From contig DATKPE010000017.1 in the NCBI GenBank assembly GCA_035524335.1, positions 1-31,911 on the forward strand: a stretch of 31,911 bases of DNA. The letters run 5' to 3'. The position numbers were made by a program, and so were the translations under genes. Of the stretch, positions 1 to 8,109 are shown piece after piece. The notes below the pieces were generated by a model. That model made no database searches, was not told the origin of the DNA, and worked only from the letters and a program-made list of their open reading frames with translations. Source of the stretch: DATKPE01 sp035524335. GTDB taxonomy: Bacteria > Bacteroidota > Ignavibacteria > UBA10030 > SZUA-254. The stretch's first letter is position 1. Every line of letters begins with the position of its first letter.

Positions 1-2016
1 AAGATCCGCCGCGTAGCTGTGCGATGTGCTTCCGGCCGGGTCCGCGGACCTGTACGAGGTCACCACGGCGAACAGGATCCCCGCCAGAATTCCGTCGATG
101 ATCGTGAGGATGAATAACGCTCCGGAGGCCGCAAAAATACCCGGGTGCACCCCCCGTGAGACGGCAAGAACCGCCGGGATGAGTGCCGCATAGCCGGTAA
201 GGAACAGCTGGACGCCGGGGAGAAGCTTCGGCCGGCCCGATCGTGCGATCCGGATTCCGAGAACCGAACCGGCCGCAAGACCGGTCATGAAAACGGTAAC
301 CACGAGACCAATCGCCTGGTAGAGGTAACCGCAGACGACCTGGAAAGCGATCAGCAGGAGAAGTTCAGCCGACGAGGCCGCGAAACCGCCGAGGAACATC
401 GCTGTGGTCAACGGGCCCGGCCGGGCCAGGACAAGAATCAGCAGCGCCACCGCCGGCAGTATCAGCCATCCGCCGGAGCCGGCGTAACTGAGCCAGAGAG
501 CCGTCTGATCTGCATAGGTAACCGGGTTATAATCTTCATTGAGAGGAGCGTCCTGCCGGAGAGCGGCGCGCAGTTCGGCGCCGCGGGTGTGCAGTGTGCG
601 GTCGTCGAGGTAGTACCGGTTCACATACACCGTCGGAATCCCCCTCGCGGCAACGAGGCCGGTGACACTGTCCGCAAGCGTGGAATCGGATGCAAGGAAG
701 TAATTTTTCGTCAGGCCCGGTACGATCACCACGTTACGGAAGACAGAGCCGAGTGTGGCGCACAAGGTTGACGCTATCCTCCTCGCGTCCGGGCCATAAT
801 AATCGACATTATCGACAAGGCCGGCGGAGACGATTCCGCCGCTTCTCAGAATTTTCTTCAGGTCTCGAAAAAACTCAAACGTGAAACACCTGTTCATCAG
901 AATGGTGGACGGCTCCGGTGAGTTGAGGAGAACGACGTCGTACAATACCGTGGTTCGACGAATGTACATCCGGACGTCTTCCGTGAAAATATGGATTCTC
1001 GGATCCCGGGGCGGCGGCGCCCATGTGCGGCCGAGCGCCGCCAGCCAGGGATCGATCTCGACATCGTCGATCTGCACGACGTCGTATTTGAGGATCTCTC
1101 CGGCCGCACCGGTCAGGCCGGCCCCGACTGTCAGGACGTTCCGGGGTCCGGGCCGCTGTGCCATGGCATAGTGCACAATTTCTTCATTCAGCTCCGTCTG
1201 GTCGGTGGAAAACAGGAGGATGCCGTTATCGAAAAAGTTGGTCTGTTCTCCCTGTCGCGTGACCGTCAGGCAACCGGAGGGAGTGTCGCGCGAGCCGAGC
1301 AGGTCCTGATCCGGAAAGAGCCGCTCCCGGCTCAGGCGGTCGACGTCAAAAATCAGCATCACGGCAATTCCGGCCATCAGAAGAACCGGGAGAACATACC
1401 GGACGCCGCGGATCGGCCCCCGCGCCGCAAGCAGAAATGCCGTGCAGAGGTTGACGATAAATAGGACCAGGAGCGACTGAAATGTGGTGACGATGAAAAC
1501 GAGCAGGAGGTTGTACAGCAGTCCGCCGAGAATACTTCCTGCCGCCTCTGCGGCGTACGCGCGTGCGGGCCTTCCCGGTTCCCCGCGCTGTGCCTGAACG
1601 CCTGCCAGGAGAACGAAGAGGATACCGGAGATCAGACAGAACGGGGCCATCAGGAGAATACTGCTTTCCAGAATCGGACCGAGCCCGATCATACCGCCGG
1701 GGTCGAAGACGATATTGCGCAGGACGCGAAGGGAGAAAACCGTCACACCCGGGAGTAACCCGTTCAGAAGGAAGAACAGGGGCAGAAGCGACGGACCGGA
1801 CCGCCACCGGGCGATGAACCGACCCAGGAACGCGCCGGCGGCGGTAAGAACAAGCCAGCCGGCAAATATGCATCCCACCACCAGCTCACTGCCGTAAAAA
1901 ATGGCGAGGAATTCACGGAAGAGGACGACCTGAAAAATCAGTGCGGTACCTCCCAGCACGAGCAGGGCGAGAGAAAACCGCCAGCCGGGAGGGAAGGTAT
2001 GATCCGCCGGATTCAT
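1..2016 (-). CDS. Membrane protein with spermidine-synthase-like domain, partial (runs off left edge)
   Basis: An uninterrupted 672-codon reading frame runs from ATG at 2016 to the window edge without a stop. Hydrophobic helices fill the first roughly 200 residues. A Rossmann methyltransferase-like domain of the spermine/spermidine synthase type follows (FDNGILLFSTDQTE, then the glycine-rich NVLTVGAGLTG, the acidic VEIDPW and EDVRMY), and then more membrane helices. This is the architecture of the fused transporter-like/spermidine synthase family. The position of the catalytic aspartate in true aminopropyltransferases reads YDVVLLNSPEPS here, so Asn replaces Asp and polyamine synthesis is doubtful. 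A GAGGAG ribosome site precedes the ATG, which lies 7 nt after the stop of the Memo-AMMECR1 gene, so the two are surely co-transcribed. The family call is firm; the substrate is unknown. Confidence 0.85.
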   Translation of the reverse strand, partial: MNPADHTFPPGWRFSLALLVLGGTALIFQVVLFREFLAIFYGSELVVGCIFAGWLVLTAAGAFLGRFIARWRSGPSLLPLFFLLNGLLPGVTVFSLRVLRNIVFDPGGMIGLGPILESSILLMAPFCLISGILFVLLAGVQAQRGEPGRPARAYAAEAAGSILGGLLYNLLLVFIVTTFQSLLVLFIVNLCTAFLLAARGPIRGVRYVLPVLLMAGIAVMLIFDVDRLSRERLFPDQDLLGSRDTPSGCLTVTRQGEQTNFFDNGILLFSTDQTELNEEIVHYAMAQRPGPRNVLTVGAGLTGAAGEILKYDVVQIDDVEIDPWLAALGRTWAPPPRDPRIHIFTEDVRMYIRRTTVLYDVVLLNSPEPSTILMNRCFTFEFFRDLKKILRSGGIVSAGLVDNVDYYGPDARRIASTLCATLGSVFRNVVIVPGLTKNYFLASDSTLADSVTGLVAARGIPTVYVNRYYLDDRTLHTRGAELRAALRQDAPLNEDYNPVTYADQTALWLSYAGSGGWLILPAVALLILVLARPGPLTTAMFLGGFAASSAELLLLIAFQVVCGYLYQAIGLVVTVFMTGLAAGSVLGIRIARSGRPKLLPGVQLFLTGYAALIPAVLAVSRGVHPGIFAASGALFILTIIDGILAGILFAVVTSYRSADPAGSTSHSYAADL

Positions 2017-2023
2017 CGGCTCC

Positions 2024-3514
2024 TCAGTCGCCGCCGATGACCAGCGCCTGGTACGTGTAAAGCTCGGCATCCTTCCAGCCATCCCACCCTATCCCGGCTT
2101 TCTCCTGCGCGCAGTGTCCAAGGAATTCCTCCTTCGACCAGCCGGTCTCCTTCGCCACTTCCGGAAGGAATGTCCCCGTATGTTCCCCCTTCCGCATATA
2201 GATGCCGTCTGTTCCCAGCCTGAATTCCTCAATGGAATGGATCCGCTTCAGGGGGGTGAGCACGGAAACTTCATAGCTGAGCCGGGGGAGTTCCTCGACC
2301 GCGACCGCTTTGAAACGGGGATCCCGCAGAGCCGCGGCGGCGGCCATCTCGCGGACGGTGAGGTACAGCGGGTCCTCGGCCTCGAAACGGCCGATGCATC
2401 CGCGCAGTCGACCGTCTTCGCGCAGCGTGACGAAGACCCCGCATGCCCTGCCCAACGCCCGGGAGGCGCGGATGGTGTCGAGACGGGGAAGCTCTCCTGT
2501 CCTGACCACCTGCTCCACGGAATGCCGGGCGATCGACATCAGCATCTCTTTGTCGTTCTCGCCGAGGCGGAAATCATCGCCGCCGCTCTCCTTCCGGATC
2601 ACGACAAACGAATGATATCCCACAACCCGGCTTTTGTCGCCGGCCGGGGCGTCGCCGGAGTTGCTGTACCTTATCGGTATGTACGAAAAGGCGGAATCGG
2701 ATTCCGTCATAGAAAGGAGGGTCAGAACCGACGACCATCCGCAGAGGCTCGTTGCAAGGTTCGGGATGCCCCGCGCCCCGTTCCTCTCCATCACGGCAAG
2801 CAGGGTATCTGTGGAATTCCGCACGATGGCCCGCCCGGTCGCCCTGTCCACCGTCTCAGCATCCGCATACGCCGGGTAGTGTGAAAAGTCGGAACTGATC
2901 ACGAACAGATTACGCGGCGTCAGATACGGGCGCAGGGCGCCGGCGATTTCCCTGATCGTGCCCAGGGTCTGGGCGCCGATCACGATCGGCACGATGCGGA
3001 ACCGGTGTTTCATCCTGCTCTGCAGGAAGGGAAGCTCCACTTCGAGGCAATGTTCCCTGACCTGGGCGTCGTTGCGGTTGGAGAAAACCGGGTGCGACGC
3101 GATAAGCTGTTTCGCCAGATCCGTGTTCACTTCCACCGGTCCGAGCGGCGTGATGAAATTTCCCCGGTCATAGACCGAGGCGCCCTCGAACGCGGTGTAA
3201 TGACTCGTGCCGATGACGAAGATATTGTCGTACTCCTTCGACATGTCGACCTGATTGAAGCTCGATGCGATCACGTCGCCGCAGTAGATATAGCCCGCAT
3301 GGGGGCAGATGATCGCGGCAACATCTCCCAGTTTCCGGTCGGGGGCGGCCGCGGCGTACAGCTGTTCCAGCATATCGGCAAGTTCCTTCCGGTCCGCCGG
3401 ATAAAATTGTCCGGCAACGGCGGCCGGACGGTCTCCCGTCGCCTGCTGTGCGGAACAATGCAGGATAACCGCGGTCAGAAGAACCCCGGAGAGGAGCAAT
3501 CTGGTTCGTATCAT
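2024..3514 (-). CDS. Memo-AMMECR1 fusion (AmmeMemoRadiSam proteins B and A) with signal peptide
   Basis: The protein has 496 residues. Residues 1-22 form a signal peptide (MIRTRLLLSG start, hydrophobic core, LHCSAQ). A Memo-family domain follows (about 28-305), with the four metal/active-site residues expected from human MEMO1: His72 in PHAGY, His105 in TSHYT, His212 in DFSHY and Cys258 in SLCGW. An AMMECR1 domain follows (about 318-495) with the hallmark LRGCIG at 370-375. The two domains are usually separate proteins, encoded near a radical SAM enzyme; their shared reaction is not established. I chose the ATG at 3514 because it gives a clean signal peptide and has AGGA upstream; a GTG at 3652 would add 46 unlikely residues. 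The cysteine at residue 20 follows His, so the lipobox is not canonical. The radical SAM partner is not in the window and may lie past the left edge. Confidence 0.93.
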   Translation of the reverse strand: MIRTRLLLSGVLLTAVILHCSAQQATGDRPAAVAGQFYPADRKELADMLEQLYAAAAPDRKLGDVAAIICPHAGYIYCGDVIASSFNQVDMSKEYDNIFVIGTSHYTAFEGASVYDRGNFITPLGPVEVNTDLAKQLIASHPVFSNRNDAQVREHCLEVELPFLQSRMKHRFRIVPIVIGAQTLGTIREIAGALRPYLTPRNLFVISSDFSHYPAYADAETVDRATGRAIVRNSTDTLLAVMERNGARGIPNLATSLCGWSSVLTLLSMTESDSAFSYIPIRYSNSGDAPAGDKSRVVGYHSFVVIRKESGGDDFRLGENDKEMLMSIARHSVEQVVRTGELPRLDTIRASRALGRACGVFVTLREDGRLRGCIGRFEAEDPLYLTVREMAAAAALRDPRFKAVAVEELPRLSYEVSVLTPLKRIHSIEEFRLGTDGIYMRKGEHTGTFLPEVAKETGWSKEEFLGHCAQEKAGIGWDGWKDAELYTYQALVIGGD

Positions 3515-3770
3515 GGGTCGTTGTTCCTGGAATGAATCTGATTGGAAAAGCGGAAAAAACGGAGGGGGAGCTGGAACCGGGGAGCGAATATCTTTCCTGT
3601 GCGGATCACTTCTGCACGACTCTTCCGGCGGGAGAAAGAAACGGCATATCACCGTCCCTTATTCCCGTCTGAACCAATGTACGGAAATTTAGCCTCTAAA
3701 TCCTCCCGCACTTCAGGATAGGAGAAATTTTTGATTCAGATCGGATGAAACATCGCGCGCCGTAAAACGT

Positions 3771-3799
3771 ATGATACTGTATCACAGACTATATGTCGA
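3771..3799 (-). promoter_or_regulatory. Candidate leftward sigma70-type promoter for the Memo-AMMECR1 operon
   Basis: On the minus strand TCGACA (3794-3799) is followed by a 17-nt spacer and TATCAT (3771-3776). This matches the -35/-10 consensus at 10 of 12 positions with ideal spacing. It implies a leader of about 250 nt. The -10 overlaps the palindrome at 3772-3784. Confidence 0.4.
3772..3784. promoter_or_regulatory. 13-bp palindrome, possible operator
   Basis: TGATAC-T-GTATCA is a perfect inverted repeat with a one-base centre. It lies in the divergent region and overlaps the leftward -10. On the other strand it contains TATGAT, which could be a rightward -10, but no matching -35 was seen. 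The binding protein is unknown. Confidence 0.35.
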
Positions 3800-3835
3800 A
3801 AATTACGTTCTTTGCGACGTTCGTATGGAGGTTTT

Positions 3836-4177
3836 ATGCATATAAAGGAAAAGATACAGGGGGAGGTTGCTGTCGTGGTATTCGACGGCGATCTGTTGGA
3901 TGAGAACGATTCCTCCGCACTCCGGCAGAAAATCAGCAGTTTACTGATCGACGGAATCAGAAAAATCGTTTTCGATCTCCGCTCGCTCCGCCAGATCAAT
4001 AAGAACGGCCTCGATACGATGCTCGGTGTGTTTCGTCAGACGCGCGCATACGGGGGAGACATCCGGATTGCCCAGATCGACGCCGAACCGGGGAATCTGT
4101 TCGTTAAAACGCGCCTGGCCAATACATTCACATCTTACGAAACGGTGGGAAGGGCCCTTGCGAGCTTCATGACGTAG
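3836..4177 (+). CDS. STAS-domain protein lacking the phosphorylatable serine
   Basis: This 113-residue single STAS domain is of the SpoIIAA/RsbV anti-sigma-factor-antagonist type. The ATG at 3836 is preceded by a strong TGGAGG site 4 nt upstream; an upstream in-frame start would add only MRRSYGGF. The fold signature is clear: GEVAVVVFDGDL at the N-terminus and IRKIVFDLRSLRQINKNGLDTML in the middle. In SpoIIAA and RsbV the residue two before the conserved Gly is the phosphorylated Ser (MDSSGLG, MDSTGLG). Here the segment reads INKNGL, so that residue is Lys. The protein may therefore be locked in one state or work outside the phosphorylation switch. It is a lone gene, convergent with another STAS gene. 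Confidence 0.9.
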   Translation: MHIKEKIQGEVAVVVFDGDLLDENDSSALRQKISSLLIDGIRKIVFDLRSLRQINKNGLDTMLGVFRQTRAYGGDIRIAQIDAEPGNLFVKTRLANTFTSYETVGRALASFMT

Positions 4178-4192
4178 GCTGTCTGAATCATC

Positions 4193-4215
4193 AACGGAAA
4201 AGCCCGCATTCCGTT
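4193..4215. terminator. Candidate hairpin between convergent STAS genes
   Basis: AACGGAA (4193-4199) pairs with TTCCGTT (4209-4215) across a 9-nt loop, just after the stop of the rightward STAS gene. It is followed by a C-rich tract, not T residues, so it is a weak candidate. Confidence 0.3.
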
Positions 4216-4246
4216 CCCCCCGCCCCGCTCCCGGTCGTGCGGCGGT

Positions 4247-4594
4247 TTACCGCCCGGATCGGAGCATCCTGCCCGCTTCATCAAAATCCGCACACACCGG
4301 CATAAGCGTATGCATCTGCGTCCGTTCCAGGACAAGCAGAACGACCGGCTGGGGATTCAGCAGTACCATGATGCCGCCGCGCCGTCTGAGTGATTTCGCC
4401 GTGCTGACCAGAATGCCGATGCCGATCGATGCCATGAAGTCGACACCGGAGAGGTCCAGCATGATCTTCGCCCCGTCGGAGGAGGCCGCCGCGGCGAGCC
4501 GGGTCTCAATCTCCTGTGTACCGTCGATATCCATTCTGCCGAAGAGGCTGATTTTTTCAATCCCCCCATCCAGCATTTCTGTTGTCAAGTTCAT
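4247..4594 (-). CDS. STAS-domain anti-sigma factor antagonist
   Basis: This 115-residue STAS protein reads GGIEKISLFGRMDIDGTQEI at the N-terminus. It has the switch segment DLSGVDFMASIGIGILV, with Ser at the phosphorylation position two before Gly. It should be able to bind an RsbW-type kinase when unphosphorylated and be released by a SpoIIE-type phosphatase. Such partners are encoded at 10978-16575. The ATG at 4594 fits the family length; an upstream in-frame start would add 28 residues rich in Arg and Pro. The ribosome site is weak (GGAC). It is monocistronic as far as can be seen. Confidence 0.9.
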   Translation of the reverse strand: MNLTTEMLDGGIEKISLFGRMDIDGTQEIETRLAAAASSDGAKIMLDLSGVDFMASIGIGILVSTAKSLRRRGGIMVLLNPQPVVLLVLERTQMHTLMPVCADFDEAGRMLRSGR

Positions 4595-4821
4595 GAAAGT
4601 CCGGCCCGGGTTATTCCGAATATGATTGTCAGTCTGGTTTCGCCGCGGCCCGTGTGTAAAACGCGGACCTGTGGGCACCCCGACCGTAAAGGTACGATCC
4701 CTGTGTTATCCCCCGGTTACCGGAATGCTACCAAATTGTTACCCGGGACGGAGCAGGCGGAAGAGCTGCAACGCCTGTCGCGGAACAGCACCGGAAGGAT
4801 TTCTCTCACAGGGAGCGGTTC

Positions 4822-4861
4822 GAAAACAGACCGGCTGACCGGAAATACTCCGGCCAGCCGG
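4822..4861 (-). terminator. Rho-independent terminator after the beta-propeller gene
   Basis: CCGGCTGACCGGA (4831-4843) and TCCGGCCAGCCGG (4849-4861) form a 13-bp stem with one mismatch and a 5-nt loop. Read leftward it is followed by TCTGTTTTC (4822-4830). It lies about 50 nt after the stop at 4914. Confidence 0.6.
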
Positions 4862-4880
4862 TAAACGTGCGGGGTAAATT

Positions 4881-4900
4881 CCCCGGCATCATGGCCGGGG
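4881..4900 (-). terminator. Second GC-rich hairpin after the beta-propeller gene
   Basis: CCCCGGC (4881-4887) pairs with GCCGGGG (4894-4900) around a 6-nt loop. There is no good T tract, so it may help the terminator at 4822-4861 or protect the transcript end. Confidence 0.35.
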
Positions 4901-4913
4901 ACGGCGGAGCGGA

Positions 4914-7900
4914 TTATTTTTGCGAACCTGTTTTCTCCCACTCCTCGCGGGTCAGAAGAACCACAGGTTCGAGATTCTTTTTCTGGAGGTCCGCATTGAT
5001 TGCGGGAAGAGCGGCGGCGGTCCAGGAGTCGAATTCCTTCACCACATCGCCGAGTTCATGCGCAATAGCCTCGGTCCGATCGATTTCCATCTGGGAGGGA
5101 CGTCCCTCGTAACCCACCACGTCGTTGTACAGTTCCGCGAGGTATTCCCGGAGCCGCTCCTCGCCGGTGATCATTCCCCCCTCCGTGGTGGCGACGATTT
5201 TCTTCCGGATATCGTTGACTGCCGTTGAGGCGTCCCGGAGGCGGCGGGCAGTGGTTTCATCCGATGCAAGTTTGGCGGCCCGGTCGTCGAGGCTCTGCCG
5301 CACGCCGTTGATCCGGTCGACGTCGAACGTCATGTCGCCGAGGAGATTATAAAGCCTGACGGCAAGATTGAATTCCGCAGTTCGGTCCGCCAGCGTATGC
5401 TTCGTGCGCGGATCCATGACGACCTTCAGGGTGGTCGTGAAGACTTCCTTGTCCTTCGTCATGCGGATGGTATAGGTACCGGGCAGATACCGGGGACCGA
5501 CCGCCGCACCTGCGCCGGTCGCCGCAGTGGGAACGCGGGGCGGTTTCATCCGCATCCCCCAGGTCGCCCGGCTCACTCCCCGCCGCTTACTGCTCGGGAT
5601 CATCCCGAGTAAGGTTCCCTTGTCGTCCAGCACTTCGATTTTCAGATCACCGAAAATGTGCCGTTTTTTCTGATAGTAGGCGATTGTGGCATCATCCGGC
5701 GGGTTCGGTCCGGTAAAAACCGCATCTCCGTTGGCCCAGCCGCCCGGGCCCGAAACGCTCTGCACCACGGGTCTCCCCGGAAGGAATGCGGCGGTTTTCT
5801 GGAGCATCTCCCCGGTGAGGGACCGCAGGGGTGTGATATCGTCCAGGATCCAGATGCCGCGGCCGTGCGTTGCGATCACAAGATCGTTGTCGCGCGGATG
5901 AATGGCCAGATCACGGACCGCAACAGGCGGAAAATCGCTTCCCTTGTACTGCGCCCACTGCTTCCCGCCGTCGAGCGAGATCCAGAGACCCAGCTCTGTC
6001 CCGAGGAAGAGAAGATTTCTGTTGACGAGATCCTCCTTGATGACATGTGCGTAGCCGCGCACGGGCCCCGTCTGGCTCACGACAGGAACCCAGGTCGCTC
6101 CGAAATCGGTCGTCCTGTAGGCATACGGCTTCATATCGCCGAAGGTATGAAGGTCGAACGTGGCGTAGGCCGTACCCTCGCCGAAATGTCCCGCCTCGAC
6201 GGAGGATACCCATGCATTGGCCGGGAGGCCCTGAACATGGGACACGACGTTCACCCATGTCTTGCCGCCGTCGCGCGTCACCTGAAGGTTCCCGTCATCG
6301 GTACCGACCCAGATGATCTTCGGATTCTTCGGCGATTCGCAGATGGCGTAGATCGTCGTATGCATCTCTGCGGAGGAGTTATCGACCGTCACGCCCCCCG
6401 ACTGTTCCTGCCGCTGTTTCACCGGATCGTTCGTCGTCAGATCGGGCGATATCCTCTGCCAGGTCTGTCCGTGGTCGCTCGACCGGAAGAGAAACTGCGC
6501 GCCGATGTATAGCGTCCCCTTCTGCGTCGGGCTCATGTGAATCGGGGTATTCCAGTTGAACCTGAGCTTTCCCTCCTTGTACCTCGGAAGCGGTTTGAGG
6601 GGACGGACTTCGTGCGTTTTCCTGTTCACCCTCCCTATTTCGCCCCCCTGCGATTCCGCATAGAGGTAGACGGGATCGGAGGGATCCGCAAACATCCAGA
6701 AACCGTCCCCTCCGAACATGTTCTCCCACTGGCTGTTTGCTATCCCGCCGGGATACTGCGATTCCCCGACCCAGGAGCTGTTATCCTGCAGGCCGCCGTA
6801 GACATGATACGGCATATCCATATCGACACTCACATGGTAGAACTGCGAGACCGGAAGATTCTCCGCCTTCCACCACTGGTTGGCGCCGTCGTACGAATAC
6901 CAGACCCCGCCGTCATCGCCGGTGATGAGGTGATCGGAGTTCAGCGGATCGACCCAGACATCGTGGAAGTCGCCGTGCGCGCCCCCCGAGATGTTGCTGA
7001 AGCTCTTTCCGCCGTCGTTGCTCATGATGAGCGGACCGTCCGGTTTGTAGATCTTGTTTTCATTTTTCGGATCGACGATGAGATTCGCGAAGTAGAACGG
7101 ACGCCAGATCATATTCTGGCTCCGGTCGAGCAGCTGCCATGTCATCCCGGCGTCGTCCGATCTGTACAGACCGTTCGTCGGCGGTTCGGCTTCGATGAAC
7201 GCATACACGACCGCCGGTTTGGACGGGGCAGAGGTGACCGCGATCCGGCCCCACGGTTTCGGGGGAAGCCCTTTGGCCGTCTTATCGTTCAGATCCGACC
7301 ATGTGGTCCCTCCATCCGTTGTCTTGAACAGACCGCTCCCGCTGAACACTCCGGCGCTGTCGCCCCCCGAACGGAAGGTCCATCCCTTGCGGCGAAAATC
7401 CCACATCCCCGCATAGAGGGTTTTGGGATGCTGAGCGTCCATGGAGATCATGGAACAGCCCGTCGACGGATTCGCCCCCTTCAGAATGTTCTTCCAGGTT
7501 TTCCCCCCGTCCGTCGTTTTATAGAGCCCCCGCTCGTCGCTGTCGCTCCAGAGTTTTCCGGGCACAGCGACGTAGACAACGTCCGTGTTGCTCGAATCGA
7601 TGAGGATCTTTGCGATCCGCTCCGATTCTGGCAAACCCATGTTGGTCCAGGTTTCACCTGCGTCGGTCGATTTGTAAACCCCGTCGCCGATGGATACGCT
7701 GTTCCGGGCCCACGATTCCCCCGTTCCGACCCAGACGACTTTGGGATTCTTCGGATCGACGGTCACCGCTCCGATCGACTGGACCGGCTCCTTGTCAAAC
7801 ACCGGCTTGTAGGTTGTGCCGCCGTTCATCGACTTCCAGACGCCGCCGCTCGCAGAACCGATGTAGATGGTCAGACGTCCTCCCTCCCACACGGCGTCGA

Positions 7901-8072
7901 TCGCCGAAATACGCCCGCTCATGGCCGCCGACCCGATGTTCCGCGCCGCCAGTCCCGAGATCGTTTCCGCATCAATGGTGACAGCGGGGGCCGGCGTCTG
8001 CCCGACAGCCCCGGAAATGACGAGTGCGCAGAGCAGGATGACCGACAATACTGTATACGCTCGAGTAGTCAT
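4914..8072 (-). CDS. Large secreted BNR/sortilin-type beta-propeller protein
   Basis: The protein has 1052 residues. An N-terminal signal peptide (MTTRAYTVLS, hydrophobic core, ISGAVGQTPA) directs export. The first roughly 800 residues carry at least nine Asp-box (BNR) motifs of the S-x-D-x-G-x-T-W type, for example STDAGETW, TTDGGKTW, TTDGGTTW, SDDAGMTW, SSDHGQTW, TRDGGKTW and TTDFGATW. This matches the VPS10/sortilin or glycosyl-hydrolase-like beta-propeller family. The last 250 residues form a conserved extension with alpha-helical stretches. The family often carries a hydrolase label, but no catalytic residues can be assigned, so a binding or proteolysis-related surface role is equally possible. 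The ATG at 8072 has AAGGGA 8 nt upstream. It follows the LolA-like gene by 37 nt and shares its transcript. No T9SS tail is present. Confidence 0.88.
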   Translation of the reverse strand: MTTRAYTVLSVILLCALVISGAVGQTPAPAVTIDAETISGLAARNIGSAAMSGRISAIDAVWEGGRLTIYIGSASGGVWKSMNGGTTYKPVFDKEPVQSIGAVTVDPKNPKVVWVGTGESWARNSVSIGDGVYKSTDAGETWTNMGLPESERIAKILIDSSNTDVVYVAVPGKLWSDSDERGLYKTTDGGKTWKNILKGANPSTGCSMISMDAQHPKTLYAGMWDFRRKGWTFRSGGDSAGVFSGSGLFKTTDGGTTWSDLNDKTAKGLPPKPWGRIAVTSAPSKPAVVYAFIEAEPPTNGLYRSDDAGMTWQLLDRSQNMIWRPFYFANLIVDPKNENKIYKPDGPLIMSNDGGKSFSNISGGAHGDFHDVWVDPLNSDHLITGDDGGVWYSYDGANQWWKAENLPVSQFYHVSVDMDMPYHVYGGLQDNSSWVGESQYPGGIANSQWENMFGGDGFWMFADPSDPVYLYAESQGGEIGRVNRKTHEVRPLKPLPRYKEGKLRFNWNTPIHMSPTQKGTLYIGAQFLFRSSDHGQTWQRISPDLTTNDPVKQRQEQSGGVTVDNSSAEMHTTIYAICESPKNPKIIWVGTDDGNLQVTRDGGKTWVNVVSHVQGLPANAWVSSVEAGHFGEGTAYATFDLHTFGDMKPYAYRTTDFGATWVPVVSQTGPVRGYAHVIKEDLVNRNLLFLGTELGLWISLDGGKQWAQYKGSDFPPVAVRDLAIHPRDNDLVIATHGRGIWILDDITPLRSLTGEMLQKTAAFLPGRPVVQSVSGPGGWANGDAVFTGPNPPDDATIAYYQKKRHIFGDLKIEVLDDKGTLLGMIPSSKRRGVSRATWGMRMKPPRVPTAATGAGAAVGPRYLPGTYTIRMTKDKEVFTTTLKVVMDPRTKHTLADRTAEFNLAVRLYNLLGDMTFDVDRINGVRQSLDDRAAKLASDETTARRLRDASTAVNDIRKKIVATTEGGMITGEERLREYLAELYNDVVGYEGRPSQMEIDRTEAIAHELGDVVKEFDSWTAAALPAINADLQKKNLEPVVLLTREEWEKTGSQK

Positions 8073-8109
8073 GATATAATGTCCCTTATGATCGGTGGTG
8101 GTGACGGAC

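Larger units (their letters stand above)
3515..3835. other. Divergent intergenic region
   Basis: These 321 bases separate the leftward Memo-AMMECR1 gene from the rightward STAS gene. They hold a good leftward promoter candidate at 3771-3799 and a perfect 13-bp palindrome at 3772-3784. The part next to the Memo gene is pyrimidine- and purine-rich leader with no convincing gene. No strong rightward promoter was recognised. Confidence 0.6.
4595..4913. other. Intergenic region with terminator hairpins
   Basis: No coding gene is supported here: the reading frames present are short, lack ribosome sites and have no recognisable protein pattern. The right half holds two stem-loops downstream of the beta-propeller gene (4831-4861 and 4881-4900). 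The left half must hold the promoter of the leftward STAS gene, but I could not pick a convincing one. Confidence 0.6.

Noticed and set aside
1..2016. The left-edge gene as a frameshifted pseudogene
   Set aside because: Reading the minus strand from 2016 gives 672 codons without interruption; only the edge truncates it.
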